A stretch of DNA of 64,000 nucleotides from JAEXOD01 sp963663265 (GTDB lineage Bacteria > Bacteroidota > Ignavibacteria > Ignavibacteriales > Melioribacteraceae): the NCBI GenBank assembly GCA_963663265.2, contig CAXXXM010000001.1, positions 496,001-560,000 of the forward strand, written 5' to 3'. The notes beneath the pieces are model-generated. The model did no database searches. It was given only the letters and a program-made list of their open reading frames with translations, and was not told the origin of the DNA. The position numbers were made by a program, and so were the translations under genes. Every line of letters begins with the position of its first letter. The stretch's first letter is position 1. Shown piece by piece: positions 50,689 through 59,631 of this stretch.

Positions 50689-51360
50689 CTATTCTAAATC
50701 GCCTTTATCCAAATGCCTTGTAGTATGAGCTACAGAGGCAGCATTTGAATCATGTGTAACCATAATAATTGTTTTGTTGAACTCTTTGTTTAATTGACTT
50801 AATAAGTTTAATACATCATGAGCAGAATTTTTATCCAAATCTCCGGTAGGTTCATCAGCTACCAAAATAATAGGATCTGTTACTATTGCACGTGCAATTG
50901 CAACTCTCTGTTCTTGACCGCCGGATAGTTGTTTAGGATAGTGATACATTCTATCAGCAAGTCCAACTAAACTAAGAGCTAATTCTACGTGTTTTTTTCG
51001 TTCTGCTTTTGAAAGTTTTGTTAATAACAAAGGCAATTCAACATTTTCATAAGCAGTTAATACTGGAATTAAATTATAGAATTGAAAAATAAAACCAATA
51101 TTATTTGCTCTCCATTTTGCAAGTTCCGATTCATTAAGTTTTGAAATATCATTTCCGGAAATAGTAATACTTCCTTTTGAAGGTCTATCAATTCCGGCAA
51201 TTAGATTTAATAAAGTTGTTTTGCCCGAACCTGATGGTCCCATAAGTGCTAAAAAGTCTCCTTCATTAACATCTATAGAGATATTGTTTAATACCGGAAC
51301 TTCAAAATTATCTCTCCAGTATGATTTTGACACATTTTCTACTTTAATTAATGTTGACAT
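50689..51360 (-). CDS. MacB/LolD-type ABC transporter ATPase
   Basis: A 223-residue ATPase with Walker A LMGPSGSGKTTLLNL, FIFQFYNLIPVLTAYENVELP, signature LSGGQEQR, Walker B ILVADEPTGDLD and H-loop VTHDSN. The Q-loop and length match the MacB/LolD/FtsE subfamily that moves material in the periplasm rather than through the inner membrane. It follows the adaptor after 15 bases and precedes permease one by eight. Confidence 0.92.
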   Translation of the reverse strand: MSTLIKVENVSKSYWRDNFEVPVLNNISIDVNEGDFLALMGPSGSGKTTLLNLIAGIDRPSKGSITISGNDISKLNESELAKWRANNIGFIFQFYNLIPVLTAYENVELPLLLTKLSKAERKKHVELALSLVGLADRMYHYPKQLSGGQEQRVAIARAIVTDPIILVADEPTGDLDKNSAHDVLNLLSQLNKEFNKTIIMVTHDSNAASVAHTTRHLDKGDLE

Positions 51361-51375
51361 CTAATCTCCTTTAGT

Positions 51376-52569
51376 TTAGATTTTAACTTTTGTTTTTTCT
51401 TTTATTTGATCATTTAAATTAGTGATTATTAAATCACCATTGTTCAAACCGGATATTACTTCAAACATATCACCAAACTGTCTACCAATAGTAATAATAT
51501 TTTGATGAGCCGCGTTATCTGAAATAGTAAATACAACTTTTCTGTTGCCGGTTTCTCTAATTGCCGAAGCAGGAATTAACATAATTGGCTTTTCATCATT
51601 TTCATCTTTACTTTTTTTCTCTTCAAGTAAAAAGTTAACTTTTGCACTCATTTCTGGCAATACTTTACTGTCATAGTTGAAAAATCCTACTTTAACAAGT
51701 ACTGTTGCTTTTGAGCGATCTGCAGTTGGAACAATTTTAGCAACAAAACCTTTGTATTTTTGGTTTGGGTATGCATCAAGAATGATATCGCATGGTTGAT
51801 TCATATCGATTTTTTGAATGTTGCTTTCTGAAACATCAGTTTCAACTTGTAATGATTTCATATCTGCAATAGTAACTACAGCGGATTTAGAAGTAGTGCT
51901 GCCAGACATTGGAGTAACCATTTCACCAACATCAGCATTTTTAGCTAATACGGTTCCATCAAAAGGAGAACGAATTAGCATATTTTCAATTGCTACTTCA
52001 GCTCCTTTTATAGATGCATTTGCAATTTCGATATTAGCAAGAGCTTTTTCGTATCTTGCTTGAGCACTTTCAACAATTTCTTCTGTTGTTGAACCGCTTT
52101 TCAATAAAGCTTTTTGACGATTTAAGTTTTTTTCGGCATCTCTTAATTCTGCTTCATAAAGTTTTAATGTTGCTTTTGCTTCTAATAATTGTGCTTGAAT
52201 ATCACTATCTTCCAAACGAGCAATAATCTGATCTTTTCTAACTTCATCTCCTTCAACAACTCCTAAATATAACAATCTTCCAGTTCCCTTAGATGCAACT
52301 GAAGCTTTTCTTTGAGCTACTATGTAACCGCTTGCAGTTAAAACAGCATCGTTTGAAGAGGGAAAACTTAAACTTACATTAAATGTTTGTACCTGAATAG
52401 AATTATCAGTAAATGTAGGATATAACAAATAAGCTGCAATTAATACAAGAATTAGTAGTATTCCCATTATACTGTTTCTAATCATTCTTTTTCGATATGG
52501 TGATGTTTCTTTTTTTTCTTCTTCACGTTTAATCTTCAATGCTGAAACATCAAATTTCTCAGAATTCAT
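51376..52569 (-). CDS. Periplasmic adaptor (HlyD/RND MFP family), MacA-like
   Basis: A 397-residue membrane fusion protein. One N-terminal helix (about residues 29-49) anchors it, and the periplasmic part has the lipoyl domain (VEGDEVRKDQIIARLEDSDI), an alpha-helical hairpin (about 120-190), barrel-sandwich return with SPFDGTVLAKNADVGEMV, and a beta-barrel/membrane-proximal end (AIRETGNRKVVFT). It opens the operon, is expected to link the ABC pump to an outer-membrane channel, and lies 392 bases from the divergent SPOR gene. No TolC-like gene is in the window. Confidence 0.92.
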   Translation of the reverse strand: MNSEKFDVSALKIKREEEKKETSPYRKRMIRNSIMGILLILVLIAAYLLYPTFTDNSIQVQTFNVSLSFPSSNDAVLTASGYIVAQRKASVASKGTGRLLYLGVVEGDEVRKDQIIARLEDSDIQAQLLEAKATLKLYEAELRDAEKNLNRQKALLKSGSTTEEIVESAQARYEKALANIEIANASIKGAEVAIENMLIRSPFDGTVLAKNADVGEMVTPMSGSTTSKSAVVTIADMKSLQVETDVSESNIQKIDMNQPCDIILDAYPNQKYKGFVAKIVPTADRSKATVLVKVGFFNYDSKVLPEMSAKVNFLLEEKKSKDENDEKPIMLIPASAIRETGNRKVVFTISDNAAHQNIITIGRQFGDMFEVISGLNNGDLIITNLNDQIKEKTKVKI

Positions 52570-52961
52570 ATTCCGTCCCTTTTCCTAATTTTAAATCTAT
52601 GTGCTTTTTGAGGTGTTTGCCATTAATTTTTCATCAACCGCTTGTTAGACGTACTAATTTTAATATGGTTCGAAATTATGGAAATAAATATAGTAAACAA
52701 ATGTACACTTGTCAACATTTTTATTAATATTATGTAATTTCTACAAAATATTTGTGAAAAACCAATTGTTTTTTTAAAATTGTTGTTAGAATAATAATTA
52801 TTATGAAATATTTACATGAGGATAAAAATAAAATTAAATTGCTTACGATATAAATTCATTTTTAAAGTATTAATTAATATATTAACTATTGATGTTAATT
52901 AAAAAATGAATTAAATTTTATATTAATAAAAGATGCTAAAAACAACTTGAAGAGTTTAGAG
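52570..52961. other. Divergent intergenic region
   Basis: About 390 AT-rich bases with the promoters of the export operon (minus) and the SPOR protein (plus). I see no RNA gene, clear palindrome or gene in it. Confidence 0.6.
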
Positions 52962-53480
52962 ATGACAAAATTATTATTGGTTTTAGTTTTTATTCTCGTT
53001 ACCAATTTTATTCAAGCACAATCACATTTAGAATCCCGTAATATTCCAAGTAAAACACTAAAAACTTCAAAAATAGAAAATGCAAAAATTCGGCAAGAAA
53101 AAATTCCGATTGTTTCAATAGTTACACCACCCAAAAATGAAAAAAAAATTGAACCTCCAGTTGTAAAAGTTGAAGAGAAAAAAGAACCAATTATTAATAA
53201 AGAATTATTTATTCCAAAAAGCGATACATACATATCAGAAAAAGATAAAAAAGTAAAGGGGAATATTTATTCTGATGGTAATTTATATTGCTATCAAGTA
53301 TCAGCATTTAAAAGTGAAAAAGTTGCCCAAGGTGAAGCTAAAAGATTAACCAAGAGTGGATTTAAGGCTTATGTGTATAAATATAAAAGTAATAAAACCA
53401 CTTGGTATAGAGTTAGAGTTGGAGACTTTTATTCACTTGAAGAAGCAGAAAAGTCACTAAAAAAGTATAATAAAAAATAA
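52962..53480 (+). CDS. Exported SPOR-domain protein
   Basis: A 172-residue protein. I choose the ATG at 52962, which gives the signal peptide MTKLLLVLVFILVTNFIQAQ and has GAAGAG seven bases upstream; a TTG five codons earlier is possible. Residues about 25-105 are a lysine/proline-rich linker (TPPKNEKKIEPPVVKVEEK). The last ~75 residues form a SPOR domain (YCYQVSAFKSEKVAQGEAKR and TWYRVRVGDFYSLEEAEKSL), which binds denuded peptidoglycan. Probably periplasmic and cell-wall associated; it is followed after 23 bases by the lipoprotein gene. Confidence 0.87.
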   Translation: MTKLLLVLVFILVTNFIQAQSHLESRNIPSKTLKTSKIENAKIRQEKIPIVSIVTPPKNEKKIEPPVVKVEEKKEPIINKELFIPKSDTYISEKDKKVKGNIYSDGNLYCYQVSAFKSEKVAQGEAKRLTKSGFKAYVYKYKSNKTTWYRVRVGDFYSLEEAEKSLKKYNKK

Positions 53481-53503
53481 TAATAAATTTATATGGAGGC
53501 TAC

Positions 53504-54181
53504 ATGAGAATAAACAATTACATTAAAGTTATGTTAGTTTTTTTAGCGTTTTCTGCTTTTGCTTGCAGAACCTTACCCCCTGTTGAATTTGAAAACTCTA
53601 ATCAACTTTTTGTTGAAAGAACAGTTGATAAAATGAATTTGGGTTCAACATTCCCAATTCCTACTGGTTCGGCAATTGTTTTGGTTTCTATTGAAAATGA
53701 TAGAACCGTTGATTTACCAATTGTTGCTACTGTTGAAGATCAATTAATTAGAGCATTGTTAAAAAATCAGTATGTAGTTTTAGAACGCGATAGCGATATG
53801 TTAAAACATTTGCTTAAAGAAACACATACAACTGATTACAAAAATTTTTACTCTGTTTTAAGTCAAAAAATTAATGTTAAAGATTCATCAAGTGCATCAA
53901 TTGAATTATTAAAAACCCATTTAAAAGCTGCCGATTACATTGTATCGTACAGAATTTTAGAATGCGGTTTGGTATATGGACGTAATGTTATTGATGGAAA
54001 TGTTGAACGAAAAGGTTTAGTTCGTTTACATGTTCGTGTTCAACGTGCCGATAGTGGCGAAATAGTTTATGCAGATAATCTAAACGGTGAATATAAAGAT
54101 AGAGTTCCTTCTGATTTTACTCAATATTACGAAAATTACCACTATAACTACTATAAATCAGAATATCCATTACAAAAATAA
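53504..54181 (+). CDS. CsgG/FlgO-like lipoprotein
   Basis: A 225-residue lipoprotein with lipobox SAFAC at about residue 21. The body reads like the CsgG/LpoB/FlgO group: VATVEDQLIRALLKNQYVVLERD (about 76-98), then ADYIVSYRILECGLVY and VRLHVRVQRADSGEIVYA, an alpha/beta arrangement in which a domain binds a partner or forms a ring. GGAGG precedes the ATG. It follows the SPOR gene in the same direction, so both may act at the cell envelope. Subfamily assignment is tentative. Confidence 0.72.
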   Translation: MRINNYIKVMLVFLAFSAFACRTLPPVEFENSNQLFVERTVDKMNLGSTFPIPTGSAIVLVSIENDRTVDLPIVATVEDQLIRALLKNQYVVLERDSDMLKHLLKETHTTDYKNFYSVLSQKINVKDSSSASIELLKTHLKAADYIVSYRILECGLVYGRNVIDGNVERKGLVRLHVRVQRADSGEIVYADNLNGEYKDRVPSDFTQYYENYHYNYYKSEYPLQK

Positions 54182-54240
54182 CTTTGTTTATTGAATAACC
54201 GTTTTAATAATTTTTAAGTCTCAATTCTTAATAATTGAAC

Positions 54241-54277
54241 AGCCGTTGGAGGGAAAATCTTTCAACGGCTTTATTTT
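54241..54277 (+). terminator. Intrinsic terminator after the CsgG-like lipoprotein
   Basis: AGCCGTTG (54241-54248) pairs with CAACGGCT (54263-54270), followed by TTATTTT. It is 59 bases after the stop. The rest of the 349-base gap to 54531 shows nothing I can support. Confidence 0.72.
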
Positions 54278-54530
54278 GTTAAATAAATCTTGGTATTTAA
54301 TCACTAAAAATCACGTTCAAGTAATTATCAAACACATAACCATTTGAACAAAGCTAATTAGACTAAGAAATGAGATGAAATTTAAAAAAGTTGCTCACTT
54401 GCATTATTGAATTATTATTTATATGTTATTATTATCTTTTTCTATACTGTAACCCTATATAATTTTTACTTCTTATTAAACTTTATTAATCATACATACT
54501 TTTATTTAATCATTAACAATAAGGAACAAC

Positions 54531-56069
54531 ATGAAAAAAGTGATACTTCTTATTATGGTAGTCATAATTCAATTAAATAATGTTGAGGCACAAACCCAAA
54601 TTAATGTTGGAACCGTTTATAATTTTAGTCAAGCACAAGCAAGTACAGAAAATTATTCGGTTTCATTGGAAAAGCCCGGAGAGATAACATTAAATATTAG
54701 TGGTTGGTTATCAACATATAATTGGGGAGCTGATTATGATAGAATTTACATTTATAATGATGAAGGGAATATAATAGGGCAAAACGGCTTGTCGAGTGCA
54801 CAGGATCCATTTCTGTTTCATATGTTTTCTCAAAGTCAAGGGTTGGTTTTTTCAGTTGGTAAATCAGGGGTTTATACAATTTCAATCCACTCGGGTGTTA
54901 AAACAAGCAGCTGGGGGAGTGCGGAAGTGCAAAATTATCAGTTGTCATTATCAGCTGTGTACTGTGACGACCTATATGAGTTGAATGATAGCATGGAAGT
55001 TGCAACTTTGATAAACATTGGCGAAACTATAACAGCTTATCAATGGCGTAGAATAAATACAACGGAAGTATGGGGTGATGAAGATTGGTATAAATTTTCA
55101 ATTGATTCGCCCGGTGTATTAAAGTTTGATTTGTTGCACTGGGTTGCTACTTATAATTGGGGAAGTGATCATGATTTTCTAAATGTATATAATGAAGCAG
55201 GAACATCAATAGGGTTTAGAGGTGGAAATAATTTTTATAGCTGGATGATGGGAACAACTAACGACACTATTCCTCATACAACAGAGATGAATTTAACTCA
55301 TGCCGGAACATATTACCTACGTTTCCATGCTGGTGTTGGTAACAGTACAACTCCTTATAAATTAACAACTTATTTTACTCCTGTAAATGATATTTATGAG
55401 CCTAACGATAATTTTGAAACAGCAACATTAATAAACAATAATGATTGGTATTCTGCTTATGAATGGAGAACGTTAGATAGTACAATGAATGTAGCGGGTG
55501 ATGAAGATTATTATTACTTTATAGCCGCCCAAGCAGGGCAATATAGTATAACATTAGATGGATGGATACCAATTTATAACTGGGGTGCCGATTACGATAG
55601 AATGACTATTTATGATGAAAATTATAATCCGGTTGGTGCTGATCCAATTAGTTGGATGATGGGAACAAATCCTATAGACTTTAATATACCATCAGCAGGG
55701 AAATATTATATTAAAATGCATTGTGGAAATGCTTTTTCAATTGATGGATATAAAATTAAATTAGATGGTACAATCGTAAGTGTTGATGATTCCTCTCCTT
55801 TGCTAAAAGAGTTTTCATTAAGTCAAAATTATCCTAATCCGTTTAATCCAACAACTATTATAAATTATTCTCTTCCAAAAGCAGAATATGTAAAAATTAC
55901 ATTGTATGATTTATTAGGTAGAGCAGTTAAAACTTTAGTTGATGAAGAAATGCCTGAAGGTAATTATAGCGTAAAACTAAATGGAAATGATTTGTCAAGC
56001 GGAACATATTTTTATAGAATGGACGCTGGGAAGTTTGTTGAAACAAAGAAATTATTATTACTTAAATAA
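54531..56069 (+). CDS. T9SS type A cargo protein with three PPC-like repeats
   Basis: A 512-residue secreted protein. It has a signal peptide (MKKVILLIMVVIIQLNNVEA), three homologous ~140-residue domains marked by YNWGADYDRIYIYN (about 62), YNWGSDHDFLNVYN (about 208) and YNWGADYDRMTIYD (about 349), each like the bacterial pre-peptidase C-terminal fold with Asp-rich, probably calcium-binding turns, and a C-terminal type A sorting domain (about 430-512) with SLSQNYPNPFNPTT, ITLYDLLGRAVKTL and GTYFYRMDAGKFVETKKLLL. The sorting domain directs export through the type IX system and surface attachment. No catalytic domain is present, so it may be a binding or structural surface protein. Confidence 0.9.
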   Translation: MKKVILLIMVVIIQLNNVEAQTQINVGTVYNFSQAQASTENYSVSLEKPGEITLNISGWLSTYNWGADYDRIYIYNDEGNIIGQNGLSSAQDPFLFHMFSQSQGLVFSVGKSGVYTISIHSGVKTSSWGSAEVQNYQLSLSAVYCDDLYELNDSMEVATLINIGETITAYQWRRINTTEVWGDEDWYKFSIDSPGVLKFDLLHWVATYNWGSDHDFLNVYNEAGTSIGFRGGNNFYSWMMGTTNDTIPHTTEMNLTHAGTYYLRFHAGVGNSTTPYKLTTYFTPVNDIYEPNDNFETATLINNNDWYSAYEWRTLDSTMNVAGDEDYYYFIAAQAGQYSITLDGWIPIYNWGADYDRMTIYDENYNPVGADPISWMMGTNPIDFNIPSAGKYYIKMHCGNAFSIDGYKIKLDGTIVSVDDSSPLLKEFSLSQNYPNPFNPTTIINYSLPKAEYVKITLYDLLGRAVKTLVDEEMPEGNYSVKLNGNDLSSGTYFYRMDAGKFVETKKLLLLK

Positions 56070-56086
56070 AAATTAGCTTTATTACT

Positions 56087-56121
56087 AATAAACCCGTACA
56101 AAGTTACGGGTTTATTTTTGT
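56087..56121 (+). terminator. Intrinsic terminator after the T9SS cargo gene
   Basis: AATAAACCCGTA (56087-56098) and TACGGGTTTATT (56105-56116) form a 12-base perfect stem with a six-base loop and run into Ts. It begins 18 bases after the stop. Confidence 0.85.
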
Positions 56122-56127
56122 GTGTAA

Positions 56128-56376
56128 TGGTTGTAGATGTTGTAAAACTCAAAAAATCCAATCTCGGGCATCATCGGTTGTACCGTGACGCAAATTTTTA
56201 TCAAACATACGGGTCTTTTTACAGTAAATTCATTCGGTCATGGTAAGACCGAAAATGTTGCAAAACTCTTAAATACCCGAACTCGGGTGTCACGGTCTGA
56301 ACCGTGACACAAACTTTTATCAAAAACGCCGATGTTTTTACAGTTTATTTATTCGATCATGGTCTCACCATGACTC
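56128..56376. repeat. Second block of the dispersed palindromic repeat family
   Basis: Two units in tandem share the order seen at 3960-4412: GATGTTG(C/T)AAAACTC, then a hairpin with ACCGTGAC arms, then a hairpin with TCATGGT arms. The best hairpin is GTGTCACGGT / ACCGTGACAC at 56287-56310; TCATGGT / ACCATGA is at 56357-56373. The 524-base gap 56070-56593 holds this block, one terminator and no gene I can support. Confidence 0.82.
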
Positions 56377-56593
56377 TATAATTATTATATTATTCAAAAA
56401 GCACCGTTATTTAGCTGTTATCGTACAAGCCTTGAATAATTTCCCTCCAATTTGAAACGTCTTTGGTTTTACCATAACCACCGAGAAAACTCGCCCAATT
56501 TTGAAAAAACTTCAACAATGGCCGTTAAGGATAATATCCCACAATTAAACAATAGTATAGACAATTACCACAAAAACAATTATTCTAAACAAA

Positions 56594-56890
56594 TCATTTG
56601 TTTAGTTTATAAAGATTTATTACTGCTGATTCCATACGCGGCTTTAATTGAGAGTGAGTTGAATGGATTGTTATACGAATAGGAAGAATAAAATTGTGGT
56701 TGTTTTTTATTTCTTCTTCAAGCCAAATTAAAACATCATATCCATTATCCAAAGAAGTTGCACTTAAGTCGTAATCTAAACTTAATTCTGTAACTTTACC
56801 GGTTTTAAGTAGTTCGATAGTTTTTTCGGCAGAAGATGTTTTTTCCCAACCAAAAGGAGCCTTACGGATATCGTCTAAAAATACTTTCAT
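56594..56890 (-). CDS. Small receiver-like protein, cyclic-phosphate-processing (cREC) type
   Basis: A 98-residue protein starting MKVFLDDIRKAPFGWEKTSS, followed by ELSLDYDL, GYDVLIWLEE and ITIHSTHSQLKPRMESAV. These match the short receiver-like family known as cREC, in which acidic residues of the first strand (DD) and DYDL and a histidine in the IHS segment are thought to act on cyclic phosphates rather than accept a phosphoryl group. It starts directly after the stop of the DUF4296-like gene and is the end of a three-gene run with the rhomboid protease. Function is only predicted for the family. Confidence 0.78.
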   Translation of the reverse strand: MKVFLDDIRKAPFGWEKTSSAEKTIELLKTGKVTELSLDYDLSATSLDNGYDVLIWLEEEIKNNHNFILPIRITIHSTHSQLKPRMESAVINLYKLNK

Positions 56891-57196
56891 TTATTTTAAA
56901 TTGTGTTTTTTTAATGTATCCAAATAAGCTAATGAATTATTAAAGAATTTTTCCCAAGTTTCTTCATCGTCTTTATAAGAATCCAGAGTATAAAAATAAT
57001 CTGCTGAATCTATTCCATATTTTTTGAAGATTAGCTTTTTGTGGAAATTCAAGGAATCATAATTAGGAAGATAAGTTTCTTGAGCAACCAAAATATCAAC
57101 GTACGTTTTGCACATTATATCATCATCTACTTTAGAATGATTATTACATCCAAAAGTTAACAAAAAAACAAAGCATAAAACAACAATTTTGTTCAT
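56891..57196 (-). CDS. DUF4296-like lipoprotein
   Basis: A 101-residue lipoprotein with signal MNKIVVLCFVFLLTFGC (lipobox TFGC). The mature part is helical, with YVDILVAQETYLPN and LIFKKYGIDSADYFYTLDSY, the pattern of DUF4296 proteins that Bacteroidota keep beside envelope genes. It lies three bases after the rhomboid gene and abuts the cREC gene. Function unknown. Confidence 0.75.
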   Translation of the reverse strand: MNKIVVLCFVFLLTFGCNNHSKVDDDIMCKTYVDILVAQETYLPNYDSLNFHKKLIFKKYGIDSADYFYTLDSYKDDEETWEKFFNNSLAYLDTLKKHNLK

Positions 57197-57199
57197 ATA

Positions 57200-58111
57200 T
57201 TACTTCTTTTTGCTTGCTTGAAACAAAACTCTTTTTTCTCTATCAGATAAATTATTATAACCGCTTGCACTAATTTTATCAAGAATTCTATCAATCTCTT
57301 CTTGACTAACTTCTTCTTCATTTTTGTAACTATTGTGATTAATTTCAACAAAATCAACATCTTCAACATTTTTGTGTGAAGTGGATTCAAAAGGTCTTCT
57401 GAAACTATTTTTATTTGAAGAGTTTTTTCTTTTAAAGTTATTTAATAAGTTATCAAATCTAAATTGGTTTTTTTTGTCAAACAAAACAAAAATAAATCCT
57501 GTTAAAGCACCACCGATGTGTGCCAAGTGAGCAACAATACTCATATTACCAACAGACATAAATTCAATAATGACTAAAAAAGCTACCAAATATTTAGCTT
57601 TTACAGGAATTAAAAAATAAAGGAAAATATATCTATCAGGAAAAAACATAGCAAATGCAATCATAACACCAAAAACAGAACCGCTTGCTCCAATAGTAGG
57701 AGCGACATCAAGACCAAAGATTAATGGCATTAAAGCTTGAAACAATCCTGCACCAATTCCACAAGCTAAATAAAAGATTAAAAACTTTTTGGAACCCCAG
57801 ATATTTTCCACTTCCATACCAAACATCCAAAGCATAAACATATTAAAAAGAATATGACTGAAACTGCCATGCATAAACTGGTAAGTAATTAATTGCCATA
57901 TCTGAAAATTATAAGGTTCAAAAAATGGGTTTAAAGCAAAATAATGATTTAAATAGTATTCACCCGGAATTCCGCTAAAAACTAATCGTTCAAAAATTAC
58001 TTGAATTACGTAGACAACTGCATTAATAATTAGTAAGTTTTTAATTACAGGCGGAAAAAAAGAAAAACCAAATCCACCGGGTCTATAATAATCTCTATCG
58101 TAGTAACTCAT
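57200..58111 (-). CDS. Rhomboid-family intramembrane serine protease
   Basis: A 303-residue membrane protein that cuts transmembrane substrates in the bilayer. Six helices occupy about residues 20-210. The catalytic serine is in GASGSVFG (about residues 141-148) and the histidine in HLAHIGGALTG (about 197-207), with MHGSFSHILFNMFMLWMFG carrying the L1/TM2 features (HxxxN). The ~90-residue C-terminal tail is polar, lysine/asparagine-rich, a normal extension in this group, and ends SDREKRVLFQASKKK. It leads a three-gene run with the lipoprotein and cREC genes. Confidence 0.93.
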   Translation of the reverse strand: MSYYDRDYYRPGGFGFSFFPPVIKNLLIINAVVYVIQVIFERLVFSGIPGEYYLNHYFALNPFFEPYNFQIWQLITYQFMHGSFSHILFNMFMLWMFGMEVENIWGSKKFLIFYLACGIGAGLFQALMPLIFGLDVAPTIGASGSVFGVMIAFAMFFPDRYIFLYFLIPVKAKYLVAFLVIIEFMSVGNMSIVAHLAHIGGALTGFIFVLFDKKNQFRFDNLLNNFKRKNSSNKNSFRRPFESTSHKNVEDVDFVEINHNSYKNEEEVSQEEIDRILDKISASGYNNLSDREKRVLFQASKKK

Positions 58112-58290
58112 TATTCTCTCGTTTATTTAATGTTACAAAATTAACTTTTTTTTGTAAAAATATAAAGTATAATATTTAAGTCCTTAGACTACTCAAAAAC
58201 CTATTTAGTTCTATCTTTATTCGTTTTTTTTCTTTTACTAAAGTAGCCATTTTAAAAACAAAAGTAAGTATCATAAAGTTTGTATTCAGT

Positions 58291-58317
58291 AAAAAAAAAG
58301 CCCTGTAAAAACAGGGC
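58291..58317 (-). terminator. Intrinsic terminator after pgk
   Basis: On the minus strand GCCCTGT pairs with ACAGGGC (58300-58306 with 58311-58317) across a four-base loop, then nine Ts. It is 30 bases after the pgk stop. Confidence 0.85.
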
Positions 58318-58346
58318 ATAAAAACAAAAATGATCAAAAAGAAAAA

Positions 58347-59543
58347 TTATTCAGCATCATTTAATGCAGCAACGCCGGGAAGAATTTTACCTTCTAAAAA
58401 TTCAAGAGAAGCACCACCACCTGTAGAAACGTGTGTTACTTTATCTTCCAAGCCGGCTTTTTTAATAGCACTTGCAGAGTCGCCACCTCCAATAATAGTA
58501 ATAGCACCATTTTTAGTAGCTTCAGCTAAAGCGGCAGCAATTGCATTTGTACCTTTTGCAAAGTTATCCATTTCAAAAACGCCCATTGGACCGTTCCAAA
58601 GAACTGTCTTACTTTCTAAAACAATTTTTTTGAAGGCTTCAACAGTATCAGGACCAATGTCTAATCCCATTTTGTCAGCAGGAATTTTGTCAATAGCAAC
58701 AACTTCAGCAGGGGAGTCGTTGTTAAATTCAGCAGCAACAACAACATCTTTTGGAAGCATAAAGTTAACGCCGGTTTTAGGGGTATCTTCCAAAATCTGT
58801 TTGGCTAATTCAACTTTTTCAGCTTCTAATAAAGAAGTACCAACTTCGTAACCCATAGCTTTATAGAAAGTATAAGCCATTCCACCGCCAATAATTAAAT
58901 TGTCAACTTTAGAAGCTAAGTTATTGATAACATCAATTTTGCCTGAAATTTTTGCACCACCAAGAATAGCTGTAAAAGGTCTCTTAGGATTACTTACAGC
59001 AGTTCCTAAGTAATCTAATTCTTTTTTCATCAAATAACCGGAAACGCATGTTTTAATGAATTTTGTTACACCTTCTGTGGAAGCGTGAGCACGGTGAGCT
59101 GAACCAAAAGCATCGTTTACATAAACATCGCCTAATTTTGCTAATTTTTCAGCAAATTCAGGAACGTTCTTTTCTTCTTCTGCATGATAGCGTAAGTTTT
59201 CCAATAAGCAAACTTCACCATCTTTTAATGAATTAACAATAGCCTCAACTTCTTCACCAACACAATCCGGAGCAAATTTAACTTCAACGCTTAATAATTC
59301 GCTTAAACGAACAGCAGCAGGTTTTAAACTATATTTTGGATTAACCTGTCCTTTTGGTCTTCCTAAGTGACTCATTAAAATAACTTTTCCACCTTCAGCC
59401 ATTATTTTTTTAATAGTCGGTAAAGCAGAAGTAATTCTTATATCATCAGTAATATTCAAATTTTCATCTAAAGGAACGTTAAAATCAACGCGTACCAAAA
59501 CACGTTTACCTTTAAGTTCAATATCATCAACTAATTTTTTCAT
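58347..59543 (-). CDS. pgk: Phosphoglycerate kinase
   Basis: Glycolytic enzyme that makes ATP from 1,3-bisphosphoglycerate. The 398-residue length is normal. Landmarks are VLVRVDFNVPL with the substrate-binding Asp and Asn, LMSHLGRPKG, DAFGSAHRAHAS, the hinge region and the C-terminal GGGDSASAIKK and STGGGASLEFLEG. A strong GGAGG lies before the ATG. It is downstream of gapA with a possible terminator between them, so the two are probably joined only by read-through. Confidence 0.97.
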   Translation of the reverse strand: MKKLVDDIELKGKRVLVRVDFNVPLDENLNITDDIRITSALPTIKKIMAEGGKVILMSHLGRPKGQVNPKYSLKPAAVRLSELLSVEVKFAPDCVGEEVEAIVNSLKDGEVCLLENLRYHAEEEKNVPEFAEKLAKLGDVYVNDAFGSAHRAHASTEGVTKFIKTCVSGYLMKKELDYLGTAVSNPKRPFTAILGGAKISGKIDVINNLASKVDNLIIGGGMAYTFYKAMGYEVGTSLLEAEKVELAKQILEDTPKTGVNFMLPKDVVVAAEFNNDSPAEVVAIDKIPADKMGLDIGPDTVEAFKKIVLESKTVLWNGPMGVFEMDNFAKGTNAIAAALAEATKNGAITIIGGGDSASAIKKAGLEDKVTHVSTGGGASLEFLEGKILPGVAALNDAE

Positions 59544-59572
59544 TTAATCCTCCAAAAGAGTTTTATGTTTGC

Positions 59573-59606
59573 TTAAAAAAAAGACGCAAGAAAAGTCCTG
59601 CGTCTT
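59573..59606 (-). terminator. Intrinsic terminator between gapA and pgk
   Basis: On the minus strand AAGACGCA pairs with TGCGTCTT (59599-59606 with 59581-59588) across a ten-base loop and is followed by a T tract. It lies 26 bases after the gapA stop and would attenuate read-through into pgk. Confidence 0.75.
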
Positions 59607-59631
59607 ATGAAAAATCACTTATTCAATAAAA

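Noticed and set aside
56452..56682. 76-codon plus-strand frame near the cREC gene
   Set aside because: It overlaps the repeat region and the 3' part of the well supported cREC gene on the other strand.
58330..58851. 173-codon plus-strand frame inside pgk
   Set aside because: A mirror of the conserved pgk codons, with alanine/serine-rich noise.
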